Assembly: GCA_004552305.1 (NCBI GenBank)
Contig: SFOX01000013.1
Span: 1-36,677 of the forward strand
DNA from: Subdoligranulum variabile
GTDB taxonomy: Bacteria > Bacillota > Clostridia > Oscillospirales > Ruminococcaceae
Reading direction: 5' to 3'
Length of the DNA: 36,677 nt
Shown one piece after another: positions 1 to 7,949 of the stretch. Both the position numbers and the translations under genes were made by a program. The notes under the pieces are model-generated. The model saw only the letters and a program-made list of their open reading frames with translations. It was not told the DNA's origin and made no database searches. The first letter of the stretch is position 1; each line of letters begins with the position of its first letter.

Positions 1-125
1 CCGTGCCGCACACCGAGCCGCAGCGAGGCGCTTCGGAGCGCAACCGCCGCTTGCGGCGGCTCTTGGCGCGGAGATCCGCCGGAGCGGTGCTTAAGCCGTC
101 AGGCGGGAATTGTGCGGTGCTGCCC
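1..125. repeat. Palindrome-dense intergenic DNA at the left edge
   Basis: This stretch holds several short inverted repeats: CCGCCGC/GCGGCGG at 44-50 and 53-59, and GCGGA/TCCGC at 68-79. It ends at 102-123 in a copy of the GGCGGGAATTGTGCGGTG repeat seen again near 30954 and 34944. Frame 2 is open from base 2 to a TAA at 92-94, so it could be the tail of a gene cut by the window edge, but the palindromes argue against coding. Confidence 0.4.
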
Positions 126-146
126 AAGCAAAAGGAGCTGTTGTCC

Positions 147-716
147 ATGAGCCGCCGCACCATAAAATTGCAGTACAATGCGCCGGTCACCCTGAGCTTT
201 TTCTTTGCCTCGCTGGCGGCGCTGCTGCTGGGGGTGCTTACCGGAGGGCAAAGCACGCGGATGTTTTTCTGCGTCTACCGCTCGTCCTTGGCAGACCCGC
301 TGTTTTATCTGCGGCTGTTCGGTCATGTGCTGGGACACGCGGATTGGAACCATTTTATCAACAATATGCTGTTGTTTTTGGTCGTTGCCCCGCCGCTGGA
401 GGAAAAATACGGCAGCCGCACGCTTTTGTGCGGCATTGCCATAACGGCGGTGATTTCCGGCATTTTGCAGTGCGTGTTCTTTCCTGCCAGTGCGCTGCTG
501 GGGGCATCCGGCATTGTGTTTATGCTGATCATGCTTGCCAGCCTTGCCGGCAGCCGCGGCGGCGGGGTGCCGCTCACGCTGCTGCTGGTGGGCGCGCTGT
601 ATCTGGGGCAGCAGGTGTATGCGATCCTGTTTGTGCAGGACAATGTTGCCAACTTTATGCACATTGTGGGCGGTGTGTGCGGTACGGCGTTCGGCTTTGC
701 CGTACGCAAAAAATAA
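147..716 (+). CDS. Rhomboid-family intramembrane serine protease
   Basis: A 189-residue integral membrane protein. Rhomboids cut transmembrane substrates inside the bilayer with a Ser-His dyad. The hallmarks are present in order: an HxxxN motif (His69...Asn73) just before a hydrophobic helix, the GASG box with the presumed nucleophile Ser121, and His172 in the final helix followed by GG. About six hydrophobic segments fit the minimal six-helix rhomboid core, and there is no extra soluble domain. The ATG at 147 is chosen because AAAGGAG lies 9 bases upstream (131-137); the same frame is open further upstream but has no ribosome site there. The gene appears to be transcribed alone or from a promoter left of the window, because a new promoter starts 5 bases after its stop. 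The substrate cannot be told from sequence. Confidence 0.85.
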   Translation: MSRRTIKLQYNAPVTLSFFFASLAALLLGVLTGGQSTRMFFCVYRSSLADPLFYLRLFGHVLGHADWNHFINNMLLFLVVAPPLEEKYGSRTLLCGIAITAVISGILQCVFFPASALLGASGIVFMLIMLASLAGSRGGGVPLTLLLVGALYLGQQVYAILFVQDNVANFMHIVGGVCGTAFGFAVRKK

Positions 717-720
717 CCGC

Positions 721-749
721 TTGACAAAGCGGAAATGACGTGGTAAAAT
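721..749 (+). promoter_or_regulatory. SigmaA promoter of the MATE gene
   Basis: TTGACA at 721-726, a 17-base spacer and TAAAAT at 744-749. The -35 is a perfect match and the -10 is one base off consensus. The predicted transcription start near 756 gives a leader of about 127 nt before the MATE start codon, long enough for a regulatory RNA. Confidence 0.8.
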
Positions 750-784
750 ATCCCCACTAAAACAAGGGCAGCGCACCGCGCCCC

Positions 785-859
785 TTATGTGGATTTTTAC
801 AGTCAAGACTACTTTTCGCCACATAACGATTCTTTTCGGGGTCGTTGTGTGGCTTTTTT
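785..859 (+). promoter_or_regulatory. Leader attenuator / riboswitch-like expression platform
   Basis: An intrinsic terminator sits inside the leader: CCACATAACGA (819-829) pairs with TCGTTGTGTGG (842-852) through 11 pairs including one G-U, and is followed by six T residues (854-859). The 5' arm of this stem, CCACATAA (819-826), is also perfectly complementary to TTATGTGG at 785-792. The two helices exclude each other, which is the terminator/antiterminator geometry of riboswitches and attenuators. A further GC-rich pairing (AAGGGC with GCCCC) is possible between about 764 and 784. I match it to no riboswitch class I know. Control by ligand, protein or leader peptide is inference. Confidence 0.65.
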
Positions 860-882
860 GTGCGCTAAAAGGAGGAATCCCC

Positions 883-2238
883 TTGCAGGAAACGTATATG
901 AAAGAAAAACCGGTCTTTCCCCTGCTGATGTCGCTGGCGCTGCCGATGGTCATTTCCATGCTGGTAAACGCGCTGTACAACATCGTGGACAGCCTGTTTA
1001 TCGCCAAAATCAGCGAGGATGCCTTCACGGCGCTGTCGCTGGTGTTCCCGGTGCAGAACCTCATCAACTCCATTGCCATCGGCTTCGGCGTGGGCATCAA
1101 TGCGATGATTGCGCTGCATCTGGGCGCCGGCAACCAAGAACAGGCAGATCGCGCCGCAACGCAGGGGTTGGCCATCTCGCTGGTGCATGGGCTGGTGCTG
1201 ACCGCCGTAAGCATCCCGCTGATGCCCGCGTATCTGCGGTTGTTCACCGACAGCGAGCAGACCGTGGCGCTGGGCGTGACCTACGCAAGCATTGTGTTCT
1301 CCTTTTCCACGGTGTTGATGGCGTCGCTGGCGGTGGAGAAAATTTTGCAGTCTGTCGGGCGGATGAAGCTGACCATGGCGGGGCTGATGCTGGGCGCGGC
1401 GGTCAACCTTGTGCTGGACCCGGTCTTGATTTTCGGCTGGGGATCGCTGCCTGCGCTGGGCATTGCCGGTGCGGCGCTGGCCACGGGCATCGGGCAGACA
1501 ACGACGGTGGTTATGTACCTGCTGGTCTGCCCGCGTATGGAGCTGCCGGTGCATCTGCGGCGCAGATACCTGCGCCCGCAGGCGCGGATGGCGCGGCAGC
1601 TGTACGGCATCGGCATACCCGCCATTTTAAATATGGCGCTGCCGTCGCTGCTGGTATCGTTTTTGAACGGGCTGCTGGCGGGGTATTCGCAGAGCTATGT
1701 TGTTGTGCTGGGCATATATTACAAATTGCAGACCTTTTTGTATATGCCCGCCAACGGCATTGTGCAGGGTATGCGCCCCCTGATCGGCTACAATTACGGC
1801 GCGGGAGAAAGCAAGCGGGTCAAAAAAATCTTTGAGATCACGCTGGGGCTGAGCGCCGCCATTATGGCGGCAGGCACGGTGGCGTGCCAGTGTTTTGCAG
1901 GTAATATTATGGGACTGTTTACCGCCAATGCGGCAACAATCACCATGGGTGAACAGGCGCTGCACTGCATAAGTATAGGCTTTGTGGTGTCTGCCGTGTC
2001 GGTGACGGCGTGCGGTGCCTTGGAGGGCTTGGGCAAAGGCACGGCATCGCTGGTGATATCGCTGGTGCGGTATACGGTGGTCATTATGCCGGCGGCATGG
2101 CTGCTTTGCCGGGTGTTCGGCGTGGCGGCGGTATGGCACGCTTTTTGGATCACCGAGGTGCTGGCGGCGGCGGTTTCGCTGGCGGTTTACCGCAGCAGCG
2201 TGCAAAAACAACGCCAGGACGCAATACAAAACGGATAA
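883..2238 (+). CDS. MATE family multidrug/sodium antiporter
   Basis: A 451-residue, 12-helix transporter of the MATE (MatE, NorM/DinF-like) family, which exports cationic drugs, flavins or other small organic molecules using Na+ or H+ gradients. The N-terminal half has the family's LPMVISMLVNALYNIVDS-type first helix and a GxGxGINAMIA region, and the second half repeats the six-helix fold (LYGIGIPAILN and the PANGIVQGMRPLIGYNYGAG region). The start is placed at TTG 883 because GGAGG (871-875) lies 7 bases upstream. The internal ATG at 898 would be 22 bases away. Expression is likely controlled by the conditional terminator in the leader. A strong terminator follows at 2302. The substrate is unknown. 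Confidence 0.9.
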   Translation: MQETYMKEKPVFPLLMSLALPMVISMLVNALYNIVDSLFIAKISEDAFTALSLVFPVQNLINSIAIGFGVGINAMIALHLGAGNQEQADRAATQGLAISLVHGLVLTAVSIPLMPAYLRLFTDSEQTVALGVTYASIVFSFSTVLMASLAVEKILQSVGRMKLTMAGLMLGAAVNLVLDPVLIFGWGSLPALGIAGAALATGIGQTTTVVMYLLVCPRMELPVHLRRRYLRPQARMARQLYGIGIPAILNMALPSLLVSFLNGLLAGYSQSYVVVLGIYYKLQTFLYMPANGIVQGMRPLIGYNYGAGESKRVKKIFEITLGLSAAIMAAGTVACQCFAGNIMGLFTANAATITMGEQALHCISIGFVVSAVSVTACGALEGLGKGTASLVISLVRYTVVIMPAAWLLCRVFGVAAVWHAFWITEVLAAAVSLAVYRSSVQKQRQDAIQNG

Positions 2239-2301
2239 AATCGGCAGCGGAAATCCTGAAAAGACCGCAAAAGAATTGTGCTGAGCATAACAAGTATGCC
2301 A

Positions 2302-2338
2302 AACGGGCAGGGTGCTGTACCCTGCCCGTTGTTGTTTG
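2302..2338 (+). terminator. Intrinsic terminator after the MATE gene
   Basis: AACGGGCAGGG (2302-2312) pairs perfectly with CCCTGCCCGTT (2320-2330) around a 7-base loop, followed by the T-rich tract GTTGTTTG. Confidence 0.8.
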
Positions 2339-2360
2339 TCAGGAAACTGAATGGGATGAT

Positions 2361-2600
2361 TGCACGGGCGGCATAGTAGCCGTGCCTACAAACCAACCCA
2401 TTCTATTCATTATAGTATAGGGTCGCGGGCGGGGCGTGCCCCGCCCCTACCAGTCCATTAAAACGAAAAGTAAAGCTTTAGAAATACCACACGAGTAGGG
2501 GCGAGCATTGCTCGCCCGTGCCCGTTTGCCTAGTAAGAAAACTGCCCCGGAAAACGCGATGCTTCGCCAAGTTGGCGGGCGACCCATGGTCGCCCCTACA
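2361..2600. repeat. Cluster A of modular palindromic repeats
   Basis: Four palindromic modules share a GGGCG...CGCCC(C)TAC frame: 2366-2389 (centre GCATAGTAGC), 2427-2450 (centre GGGCGTGCCC), 2495-2519 in inverted orientation (centre AGCATTGCT) and 2576-2599 (centre ACCCATGGT). Between the first two lies a 39-base linker (2388-2426) that recurs inverted at 9682-9720. I see no convincing gene in 2239-2674; a minus frame from 2719 to 2447 overlaps the tRNA and the palindromes and has no ribosome site. Confidence 0.75.
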
Positions 2601-2635
2601 CATTCAGTAGACCAAGAAATGTGATTTCTTGACAC

Positions 2636-2673
2636 GCAAAAGAAAAAGACCGCAACCTTGCAGTTGCGGTCTT
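2636..2673 (-). terminator. Terminator of the tRNA-Ala gene
   Basis: AAGACCGCAAC (2646-2656) pairs with GTTGCGGTCTT (2663-2673) around a 6-base loop. On the minus strand it is followed by TTTTTCTTTT, a good U tract, so it ends transcription just after the encoded CCA of the tRNA. Confidence 0.85.
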
Positions 2674-2674
2674 G

Positions 2675-2750
<76 letters not shown>

Positions 2751-2786
2751 AGACTGTCGCTTCGCTTTATTCCGGCGACAGTTGAT

Positions 2787-2815
2787 ATTATAACAAACGG
2801 GAGAGGCTTTGTCAA
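2787..2815 (-). promoter_or_regulatory. Consensus promoter of the tRNA-Ala gene
   Basis: On the minus strand TTGACA (2815-2810), a 17-base spacer and TATAAT (2792-2787) form a perfect consensus sigmaA promoter, as expected for a stable RNA gene. It lies 35 bases beyond the stop of the aminopeptidase gene, so the tRNA does not depend on that operon. Confidence 0.9.
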
Positions 2816-2850
2816 CACTTTTTCAGAAAAAATTGCGGGATTTTTGCGTT

Positions 2851-4242
2851 TTACTCGGCATCCTCGCAGAAGGCTTTGAAGGTCAGGTACGCCATATAGA
2901 CGTCCGCCTTGGAAACGACCTCAAACGGGGCGTGCATGGACAGCACCGGCACACCGATATCAATGGTGTCGATGTCCTGATTTGCCACATACTTGGCAAC
3001 GGTGCCGCCGCCGCCCAGATCCAGCTTGCCCATTTCGCCGATCTGCCAGACGATGTTGTTCTTGTCCATCAGGCGGGTCAGGTAGCTGACGGTTTCGGCG
3101 CTGGCATCGCTGGTGCCACCCTTGCCGCGGGAGCCGGTGTACTTGTACACCGCCACGCCGCGCCCGGCGTAGGTGCCGTTGTCCGGCTCAAAGGCATCGG
3201 CAAAGGTCGGGTCATAGGCGGCGGTAACGTCGGCAGACAGGCACTTGGCAGCCTTGCAGGCGGTGATGTAGTCAGCTCCCTGCCCGGCGCAGAGCTGCTG
3301 CAGGAAGTGGAAGGTGTACATACTGTTCAGACCGGTGACGCCGTCGGAGCCGGTTTCCTCCTTGTCGGTCAGCACGCAGACGCTGGTGTAGGCGGGGTTC
3401 TTGATGCCGATCTCCGCCATCAGGGCGGGGTAAGCGTCCACGCGGTCATCGTGACCGTAAGCGCCGATCATAGCGCGGTCCAGACCGATATCGCGTGCCT
3501 TGTGGGCGGGTACGACCTCGATCTCGGCACGGGTGAAGTCGCGCTCGGTGATGCCGTAGGCTTCGTTGAGCATCGCCAGAACGTTCAGCTTGACGCGCTT
3601 CTCGGTGTCCTTGTCGGCAATGGGGGTGGAGGCGATCAGAACGTTCAGATCCTCGGCGGTGATGCCCTCTGCCAGCGTCTTGGCGTTCTGCTTGGCGCCC
3701 AGATGGGGCAGCAGGTCGGTGATGCAGAATACGGGGTCGTCGTCTTTTTCGCCGATGCAGACATCCACCTGACTGCCGTCAGCGCGGAAAATCACGCCGT
3801 GCAGCGCCAGCGGAATGGTGGGCCACTGGTACTTGCGGATGCCGCCGTAGTAGTGGGTGCGCAGGTAGCCGAAGTCCTCCTTCTCAAAGACCGGCACGGG
3901 GCGCAGGTCCAGGCGGGGGGCGTCGATGTGGGCAATGTTCAGGTGGAAGCCTTCCTCCAGGCTCTTGGTGCCGATGGTGGCTGCCAGCACGCACTTGGCG
4001 CGGTTGATGGCGTAGACCTTATCGCCGGGGTTCAGCGTTTCACCGGCGACAAAGGGACGGTAGCCGGCATCCAGCAGCAGCTTTTCAGCCGTCTTGGTGG
4101 CCTCGCGCTCGGTCTTGGCGGCGTTCAGAAATGCCTTGTAGCCCTCGCAGAAATCCTGCGCGGCGGCGAGGTAATCGGGGGCGAGGTCGGCTACACTCTC
4201 GTTCTTGTAGAGCAGTGCTTTGAGTTCTTCGGTCGTTTTCAT
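2851..4242 (-). CDS. M18 family zinc aminopeptidase
   Basis: A 463-residue cytosolic metallo-aminopeptidase of family M18 (aspartyl/aminopeptidase I type), the usual family length. The binuclear zinc ligands and catalytic residues are visible: His105 in HIDAPRLDLRP, the GHDDRVDA box at 263-270, the EE pair at 295-296 in DKEETGSDG, Asp338 in SADVTAAYDP and His437 in SMHAPFE. It releases N-terminal residues from peptides in turnover. The start is the ATG at 4242, preceded by AAAGGAA. The frame stays open upstream, but that part overlaps the previous gene's end and lacks a ribosome site. It is the last gene of the prfA operon, 58 bases after the transglycosylase. No clear terminator follows. Confidence 0.93.
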   Translation of the reverse strand: MKTTEELKALLYKNESVADLAPDYLAAAQDFCEGYKAFLNAAKTEREATKTAEKLLLDAGYRPFVAGETLNPGDKVYAINRAKCVLAATIGTKSLEEGFHLNIAHIDAPRLDLRPVPVFEKEDFGYLRTHYYGGIRKYQWPTIPLALHGVIFRADGSQVDVCIGEKDDDPVFCITDLLPHLGAKQNAKTLAEGITAEDLNVLIASTPIADKDTEKRVKLNVLAMLNEAYGITERDFTRAEIEVVPAHKARDIGLDRAMIGAYGHDDRVDAYPALMAEIGIKNPAYTSVCVLTDKEETGSDGVTGLNSMYTFHFLQQLCAGQGADYITACKAAKCLSADVTAAYDPTFADAFEPDNGTYAGRGVAVYKYTGSRGKGGTSDASAETVSYLTRLMDKNNIVWQIGEMGKLDLGGGGTVAKYVANQDIDTIDIGVPVLSMHAPFEVVSKADVYMAYLTFKAFCEDAE

Positions 4243-4300
4243 AGGAAATTCCTTTCTTTTTCTTACTTCCACGGTGCCGCAAATTGCGCAGCATCGCTGT

Positions 4301-4894
4301 TTATGGATCAGAGTAAATCTCTTGATACCGTTGGTAGGCGGTGGTGATCTTGTGTACATACCGCCGCATCTGCGGGTACGGGTAATGCGAAAGCGTTTGC
4401 CCGTCGGGCGAACAGGCGCTGTCCGCCAAAAGTTCGTTCACCGTACCCACGCCGCTGTGGTAGGCAGCGGCCGCCGTGGCAAGGTCGGTGCCGTAGCGCT
4501 GCAGGCAGTACGCCACAAAATAGCTGCCGAAGCGGATGTTGGTTTCGGGGTCAAATAAATCGTCGAAGGTAAGCGCTTCATCGGGGGCGATTTTCAGCTT
4601 GATCCAGTCAAAGGTGACCTCGGTGATCTGCATCAGTCCCCTTGCCCCGGCGTCGGACTGCGCGTTGGGGTTAAAGTTGCTTTCGGTGCGGATAAAGGCG
4701 TACAAAACCAGCGGGTCCAGGTCGTACATCTCGGCATAGCGGGTCACCATGTCGGCGTAGCGGCAGGGGTATTGGGCGCGGGCGATCCGGTTGCGGAAGA
4801 AAACCGAAACCAGCAAAATGCCAAGGGCAATCAGCGCCGCCAGCCAGCGCAGAAGCGGGTGCCGGGTTCGATGCTTTTGTTGTCGGTGGGTCAT
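4301..4894 (-). CDS. Membrane-anchored lytic transglycosylase (SLT, GH23-like)
   Basis: A 197-residue protein with one N-terminal transmembrane helix (about residues 15-33) and a short basic cytoplasmic tail, followed by an extracellular goose-lysozyme-like SLT domain. Visible motifs are the catalytic glutamate Glu71 in RTESNF, the GLMQI motif at 86-90, and AAYHSGVGTV near 143-152, a variant of the usual AAYNAG. Such enzymes cut peptidoglycan glycan strands to 1,6-anhydro products during wall remodelling. Its ATG overlaps the coaE stop as ATGA, so it is translationally coupled. It is short and has only the catalytic domain. Confidence 0.9.
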   Translation of the reverse strand: MTHRQQKHRTRHPLLRWLAALIALGILLVSVFFRNRIARAQYPCRYADMVTRYAEMYDLDPLVLYAFIRTESNFNPNAQSDAGARGLMQITEVTFDWIKLKIAPDEALTFDDLFDPETNIRFGSYFVAYCLQRYGTDLATAAAAYHSGVGTVNELLADSACSPDGQTLSHYPYPQMRRYVHKITTAYQRYQEIYSDP

Positions 4895-5493
4895 AAGCCT
4901 CCTTCCCGCAGCTGCCGCAAAAGGCAGCTGACCTTATCCTGAAGCTGCACCTCGGTGCCGTCGTTGATAAGCTCCCAGCGGGCAGCGGCGCGCAGCGTTT
5001 CCACGGGGGTCTGCGCATCCAGACGGCGGCGTGCCATCTCGGGCGCAATGCCGTCCCGCGCGCAGATGCGGGCAACGCTGGTATCATACGGGGCGGAAAT
5101 CAGCAAAATGCCATCGCAGCGGCTTTCAAAGGGGGTGCCTACGATGACCGCGCCGTCCACAAAGGCAAGCGCAGCCCCGGCGGCTTCGGCATCCTGCAGG
5201 CGATGCTCGATGCGGGCTAAAATTTCCGGTTGGGTCACGGCGGTCAGGGTGCGTGTGCCTGCCGGGGTGGCAAAGGCGCGGTCCGCCAGCAGGCGGCGGC
5301 GCAGCTGCCCTGCTTCGTCCACGATGTCCGCGCCGAAATGCGCCTGCAAGGGCGGCAGACAGGGCGAACCGGGCAGCAGAACCTCGCGGGCAATGAGGTC
5401 TGCGTCAATACAAGGATACCCCTGCGCGGCTAAAAATTTTGTCGCACTGGATTTGCCGCAGCCGGAACGCCCGGTAATCCCGATGATTTTCAT
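4891..5493 (-). CDS. coaE: Dephospho-CoA kinase
   Basis: A 200-residue P-loop kinase that phosphorylates the ribose 3'-OH of dephospho-CoA, the last step of coenzyme A synthesis. The Walker A motif GRSGCGKSS is at residues 8-16, followed by the conserved DADLIAREV segment that binds the substrate. The length is normal for the family. ATGA overlaps on both sides (with sua5 upstream and the transglycosylase downstream) show it is embedded in the operon. A kinase of the same fold but other specificity is unlikely given the DAD motif. Confidence 0.93.
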   Translation of the reverse strand: MKIIGITGRSGCGKSSATKFLAAQGYPCIDADLIAREVLLPGSPCLPPLQAHFGADIVDEAGQLRRRLLADRAFATPAGTRTLTAVTQPEILARIEHRLQDAEAAGAALAFVDGAVIVGTPFESRCDGILLISAPYDTSVARICARDGIAPEMARRRLDAQTPVETLRAAARWELINDGTEVQLQDKVSCLLRQLREGGL

Positions 5494-6509
5494 ACATCCT
5501 CCACCCGGAACGCCGCGGCGCGGATCAGCCGGTTGTACACCGCCATCGAAACGCCGTCCTGCTCGGGGCAGCGGGCGTACACAATGCGCGCACCCTGCTT
5601 GTCCAGCTCACGCAGGGCGGAAAACAGGTGATGCGCCTGGGTGGTGCCGTCGTGGTTTTTGCCGTATTCGATGTACGGCACGGGCAGCGTTTTGCCCTCG
5701 CCGTCAAAGCAGAGCGCCCAGACGCCCGGCTCGGCGTGGGCGCGGACATAGGCGGTGTAGGCATCCAGACTGCCGCGCAAAATCGTGACCTGCGCCTTGG
5801 GGGCGTAGTGCTTGTATTTCATACCGGGGCTGCGGGCAATTTCGCCGTCCTTGAGTTTTTCGAGGATGGCGGGGCTTACGATGACTTCCTCGCCCAAGAC
5901 GCTCTCCAGCTGTTCCTTGGTGATGTAACCGGGGCGCAGCAGCATCGGCTTCTCCCCCACCACCGAGAGGACGGTAGACTCGACACCGACGGCACTTTCG
6001 CCGCCGTCGAGGATCAGCGGCAGCCGACCGTCCATATCCGCCAGCGTGTCGGCGGCGTTGGTGGGGCTGGGCTTGCCGGACAGGTTGGCGCTGGGCGCGG
6101 CAAACGCCACCCCGCTTTGGCGGATGACCGCCTGCACCACCGGGTGGGACGGCATACGCACGCCCACGGTATCCAGCCCGGCACAGGTAACGGGGCTGAC
6201 CTCGCTGCCCTTGGGCATAACCATCGTCAGCGGACCCGGCCAGAAGGCGGCGGCGAGCTTTTGGGCGCGCGCGGGTACCTCGGACACGATGCCGTCCAGC
6301 ATCTGCATCCCGCAGATGTGTACGATAAGGGGGTTATCTTGGGGGCGACCCTTCGCTTTAAAGATTTTTTCCACAGCCGCGCCGTTGCGGGCATCGGCAG
6401 CAATGCCGTAGACCGTTTCGGTGGGCAGGGCGACCAGCTCCCCTTTTTGTAAAAGCTCGGCAGCCAGCGCTACCGATGCATCATTGACAGGTAAAACTTG
6501 CGTTTTCAT
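5490..6509 (-). CDS. L-threonylcarbamoyladenylate synthase (Sua5 type)
   Basis: A 339-residue two-domain protein. The N-terminal YrdC/TsaC domain shows TETVYGIAAD, the KxR..N signature in KGRPQDNPLIVH, and SANLSGKPSPT. The C-terminal third, following the linker after MKYKHYAP, is the Sua5 domain absent from short TsaC proteins. It makes threonylcarbamoyl-AMP from threonine, bicarbonate and ATP for the t6A37 modification of ANN-decoding tRNAs. Its start overlaps the prfA stop (ATGA), so a termination factor and a tRNA-modification enzyme are translationally coupled, a common pairing in Firmicutes. Confidence 0.93.
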   Translation of the reverse strand: MKTQVLPVNDASVALAAELLQKGELVALPTETVYGIAADARNGAAVEKIFKAKGRPQDNPLIVHICGMQMLDGIVSEVPARAQKLAAAFWPGPLTMVMPKGSEVSPVTCAGLDTVGVRMPSHPVVQAVIRQSGVAFAAPSANLSGKPSPTNAADTLADMDGRLPLILDGGESAVGVESTVLSVVGEKPMLLRPGYITKEQLESVLGEEVIVSPAILEKLKDGEIARSPGMKYKHYAPKAQVTILRGSLDAYTAYVRAHAEPGVWALCFDGEGKTLPVPYIEYGKNHDGTTQAHHLFSALRELDKQGARIVYARCPEQDGVSMAVYNRLIRAAAFRVEDV

Positions 6510-7588
6510 GGTGTATCCTCGTGATTCTGCTTTAATTTTTCTTCCCGGTCAGCCAAAATCAGCGGCTCGATGACGCGGTCAAGGTCGCCGTCCAGCACGC
6601 CTTGCAGGTTGCGCAGCGTCAGACCGATGCGGTGGTCGGTGACGCGATCCTGCGGGAAATTGTAGGTGCGTATCTTTTCGCTGCGGTCACCGCTGCCGAC
6701 CTGACTTTGGCGCTGGGCGTTGTAGGCTTCGTCGTAGGCGTCCTGCTTTTGCTGCAGCAGGCGGCTGCGCAGGACCTTTAGGGCGCGTTCCTTGTTTTCG
6801 CGCTGACTGCGCTGATCCTGACATTCCACCACCGTGCCGGTGGGCAGGTGGGTGACACGGATGGCGGAGGAGGTCTTGTTGATGTGCTGACCGCCCGCGC
6901 CGGAGGAACGGAAGGTGTCGATGCGCAGATCCTTGGGGTTCAGCTCAAACTCCACTTCCTCCGCTTCGGGCATAACGGCGACCGTCACGGTGGAGGTGTG
7001 GATGCGCCCTTGGGTTTCGGTTTCGGGTACGCGCTGCACGCGGTGGACGCCGCTTTCAAACTTTAAGCGGCTGTAGACGCTGTCCCCTTCCACGGAAAAA
7101 ACGATCTCCTTGGTGCCGCCCAGCTCGGTGGTGTTCTCGCTGACGGTTTCGCACCGCCAGCCCTGTTTGGCGGCGTACATCGTGTACATACGCCACAGGC
7201 TGTGGGCAAACAGGGCAGCTTCCTCGCCGCCGGCACCGGCGCGAATCTCCAAAATGACGCTTTTTTCGTCATCGGCATCTTTGGGCAAAAGCAGCAGCTT
7301 GAGATTCTCCCGGCTTTGCGCCAGATTGCGGGCAATTTCGCAAAGCTCCTGCTGTACCATAGCGGTAAACGCCGGGTCAGCCTCCTGCTGCAGCAGCTGC
7401 TGCGCCTCCTGCTGCTCCTGCTCTAGGCGGCGGCAGCGGCGGTATTCTTCAATTAAGGGGGTAAGTTCCTTGTAGTCGCGCATCATCTGCGCGTAGGCGT
7501 TGGCGTCGGCGGCCGCCTCGGGCGCGGACATTTTGTAGGTCAGCTCCTCGTAGCGGCGCTCGACGTCGTGCAGATCCTGTATGGGCAT
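6506..7588 (-). CDS. prfA: Peptide chain release factor 1
   Basis: A 360-residue class I release factor reading UAA and UAG. The tripeptide stop-recognition motif is PET (residues 188-190, the RF1-type PxT in RVPETETQGRIHTS), not the SPF of RF2. The catalytic GGQ is at 232-234, where the Gln is the methylation target. The start is the ATG at 7588, with AAGGAGA just upstream; the same frame continues beyond it without a ribosome site. The N-terminal coiled coil is unusually Gln/Glu-rich (about residues 56-70). It follows the DUF951 gene by 46 bases and overlaps sua5. Confidence 0.96.
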   Translation of the reverse strand: MPIQDLHDVERRYEELTYKMSAPEAAADANAYAQMMRDYKELTPLIEEYRRCRRLEQEQQEAQQLLQQEADPAFTAMVQQELCEIARNLAQSRENLKLLLLPKDADDEKSVILEIRAGAGGEEAALFAHSLWRMYTMYAAKQGWRCETVSENTTELGGTKEIVFSVEGDSVYSRLKFESGVHRVQRVPETETQGRIHTSTVTVAVMPEAEEVEFELNPKDLRIDTFRSSGAGGQHINKTSSAIRVTHLPTGTVVECQDQRSQRENKERALKVLRSRLLQQKQDAYDEAYNAQRQSQVGSGDRSEKIRTYNFPQDRVTDHRIGLTLRNLQGVLDGDLDRVIEPLILADREEKLKQNHEDTP

Positions 7589-7634
7589 AGCTTCTCCTTG
7601 CGGTAACGGTTTTGGGCGAATACGGCAAGGGGCG

Positions 7635-7823
7635 CTACTGCTTGGTATCGCGCAGGATTTTTTTGATATTGCGCTCGATCTTGGCGCGGGGCAGCATAAT
7701 TTCGTGACCGCAGCCCCGGCAGCGGATCTTGAAATCCATACCGACGCGCAGTACATCAAACTGGTTTGCCCCGCAGGGATGCGGTTTTTTGGTTTGCAGG
7801 ATATCCCCGACCTGAACGTCCAT
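7635..7823 (-). CDS. DUF951 family small protein
   Basis: A 62-residue basic protein of the DUF951 family, widespread in Firmicutes and without an assigned function. It keeps the family layout: GDIL..KKPHPCG, then DFKIRCRGCGHEIMLPR, with three cysteines that could bind zinc or a nucleic acid. It is the first gene of the prfA operon, directly behind a good promoter, and begins at ATG 7823 behind AAAGGCGG. Its place next to prfA and sua5 suggests a role near translation, but that is inference. Confidence 0.88.
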   Translation of the reverse strand: MDVQVGDILQTKKPHPCGANQFDVLRVGMDFKIRCRGCGHEIMLPRAKIERNIKKILRDTKQ

Positions 7824-7857
7824 GATGCAGCCGCCTTTCTGAACAGATATATCTTTT

Positions 7858-7886
7858 ATTATAGTACATTTTGTGCTGATTTGCAA
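7858..7886 (-). promoter_or_regulatory. Promoter of the DUF951-prfA operon
   Basis: On the minus strand TTGCAA (7886-7881), a 17-base spacer and TATAAT (7863-7858). The transcription start near 7851 gives a short leader. TTGCAA is its own reverse complement, so the same hexamer could in principle serve the divergent gene, but the plus-strand -10 candidate (TATCAA at 7904) is weak. Confidence 0.75.
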
Positions 7887-7949
7887 ACCCTGTGCATAAA
7901 AGTTATCAACCGCTTTTGCGGAAAACAAATGAGAAGTGAGGAACCGAAA

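Noticed and set aside
2..94. 3' end of a gene entering from the left in frame 2
   Set aside because: The frame is open to TAA at 92-94 but Ala/Arg-rich, and it overlaps several palindromes. 30 codons are too few to support it.
99..1247. Long minus-strand frame opposite the rhomboid and MATE genes
   Set aside because: It is antisense to two well-supported genes, its composition is Gln/His/Arg-rich as expected from the complement of GC-rich codons, and it has no ribosome site or family match.
2809..4347. 512-codon plus-strand frame opposite the M18 aminopeptidase
   Set aside because: The minus strand encodes a complete metallopeptidase with all metal ligands. The plus frame is a Gly/Val-rich shadow.
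7881..7909. Divergent promoter sharing TTGCAA for the S1-domain gene
   Set aside because: The plus-strand -10 candidate TATCAA is too weak to call, although the palindromic -35 makes sharing possible.
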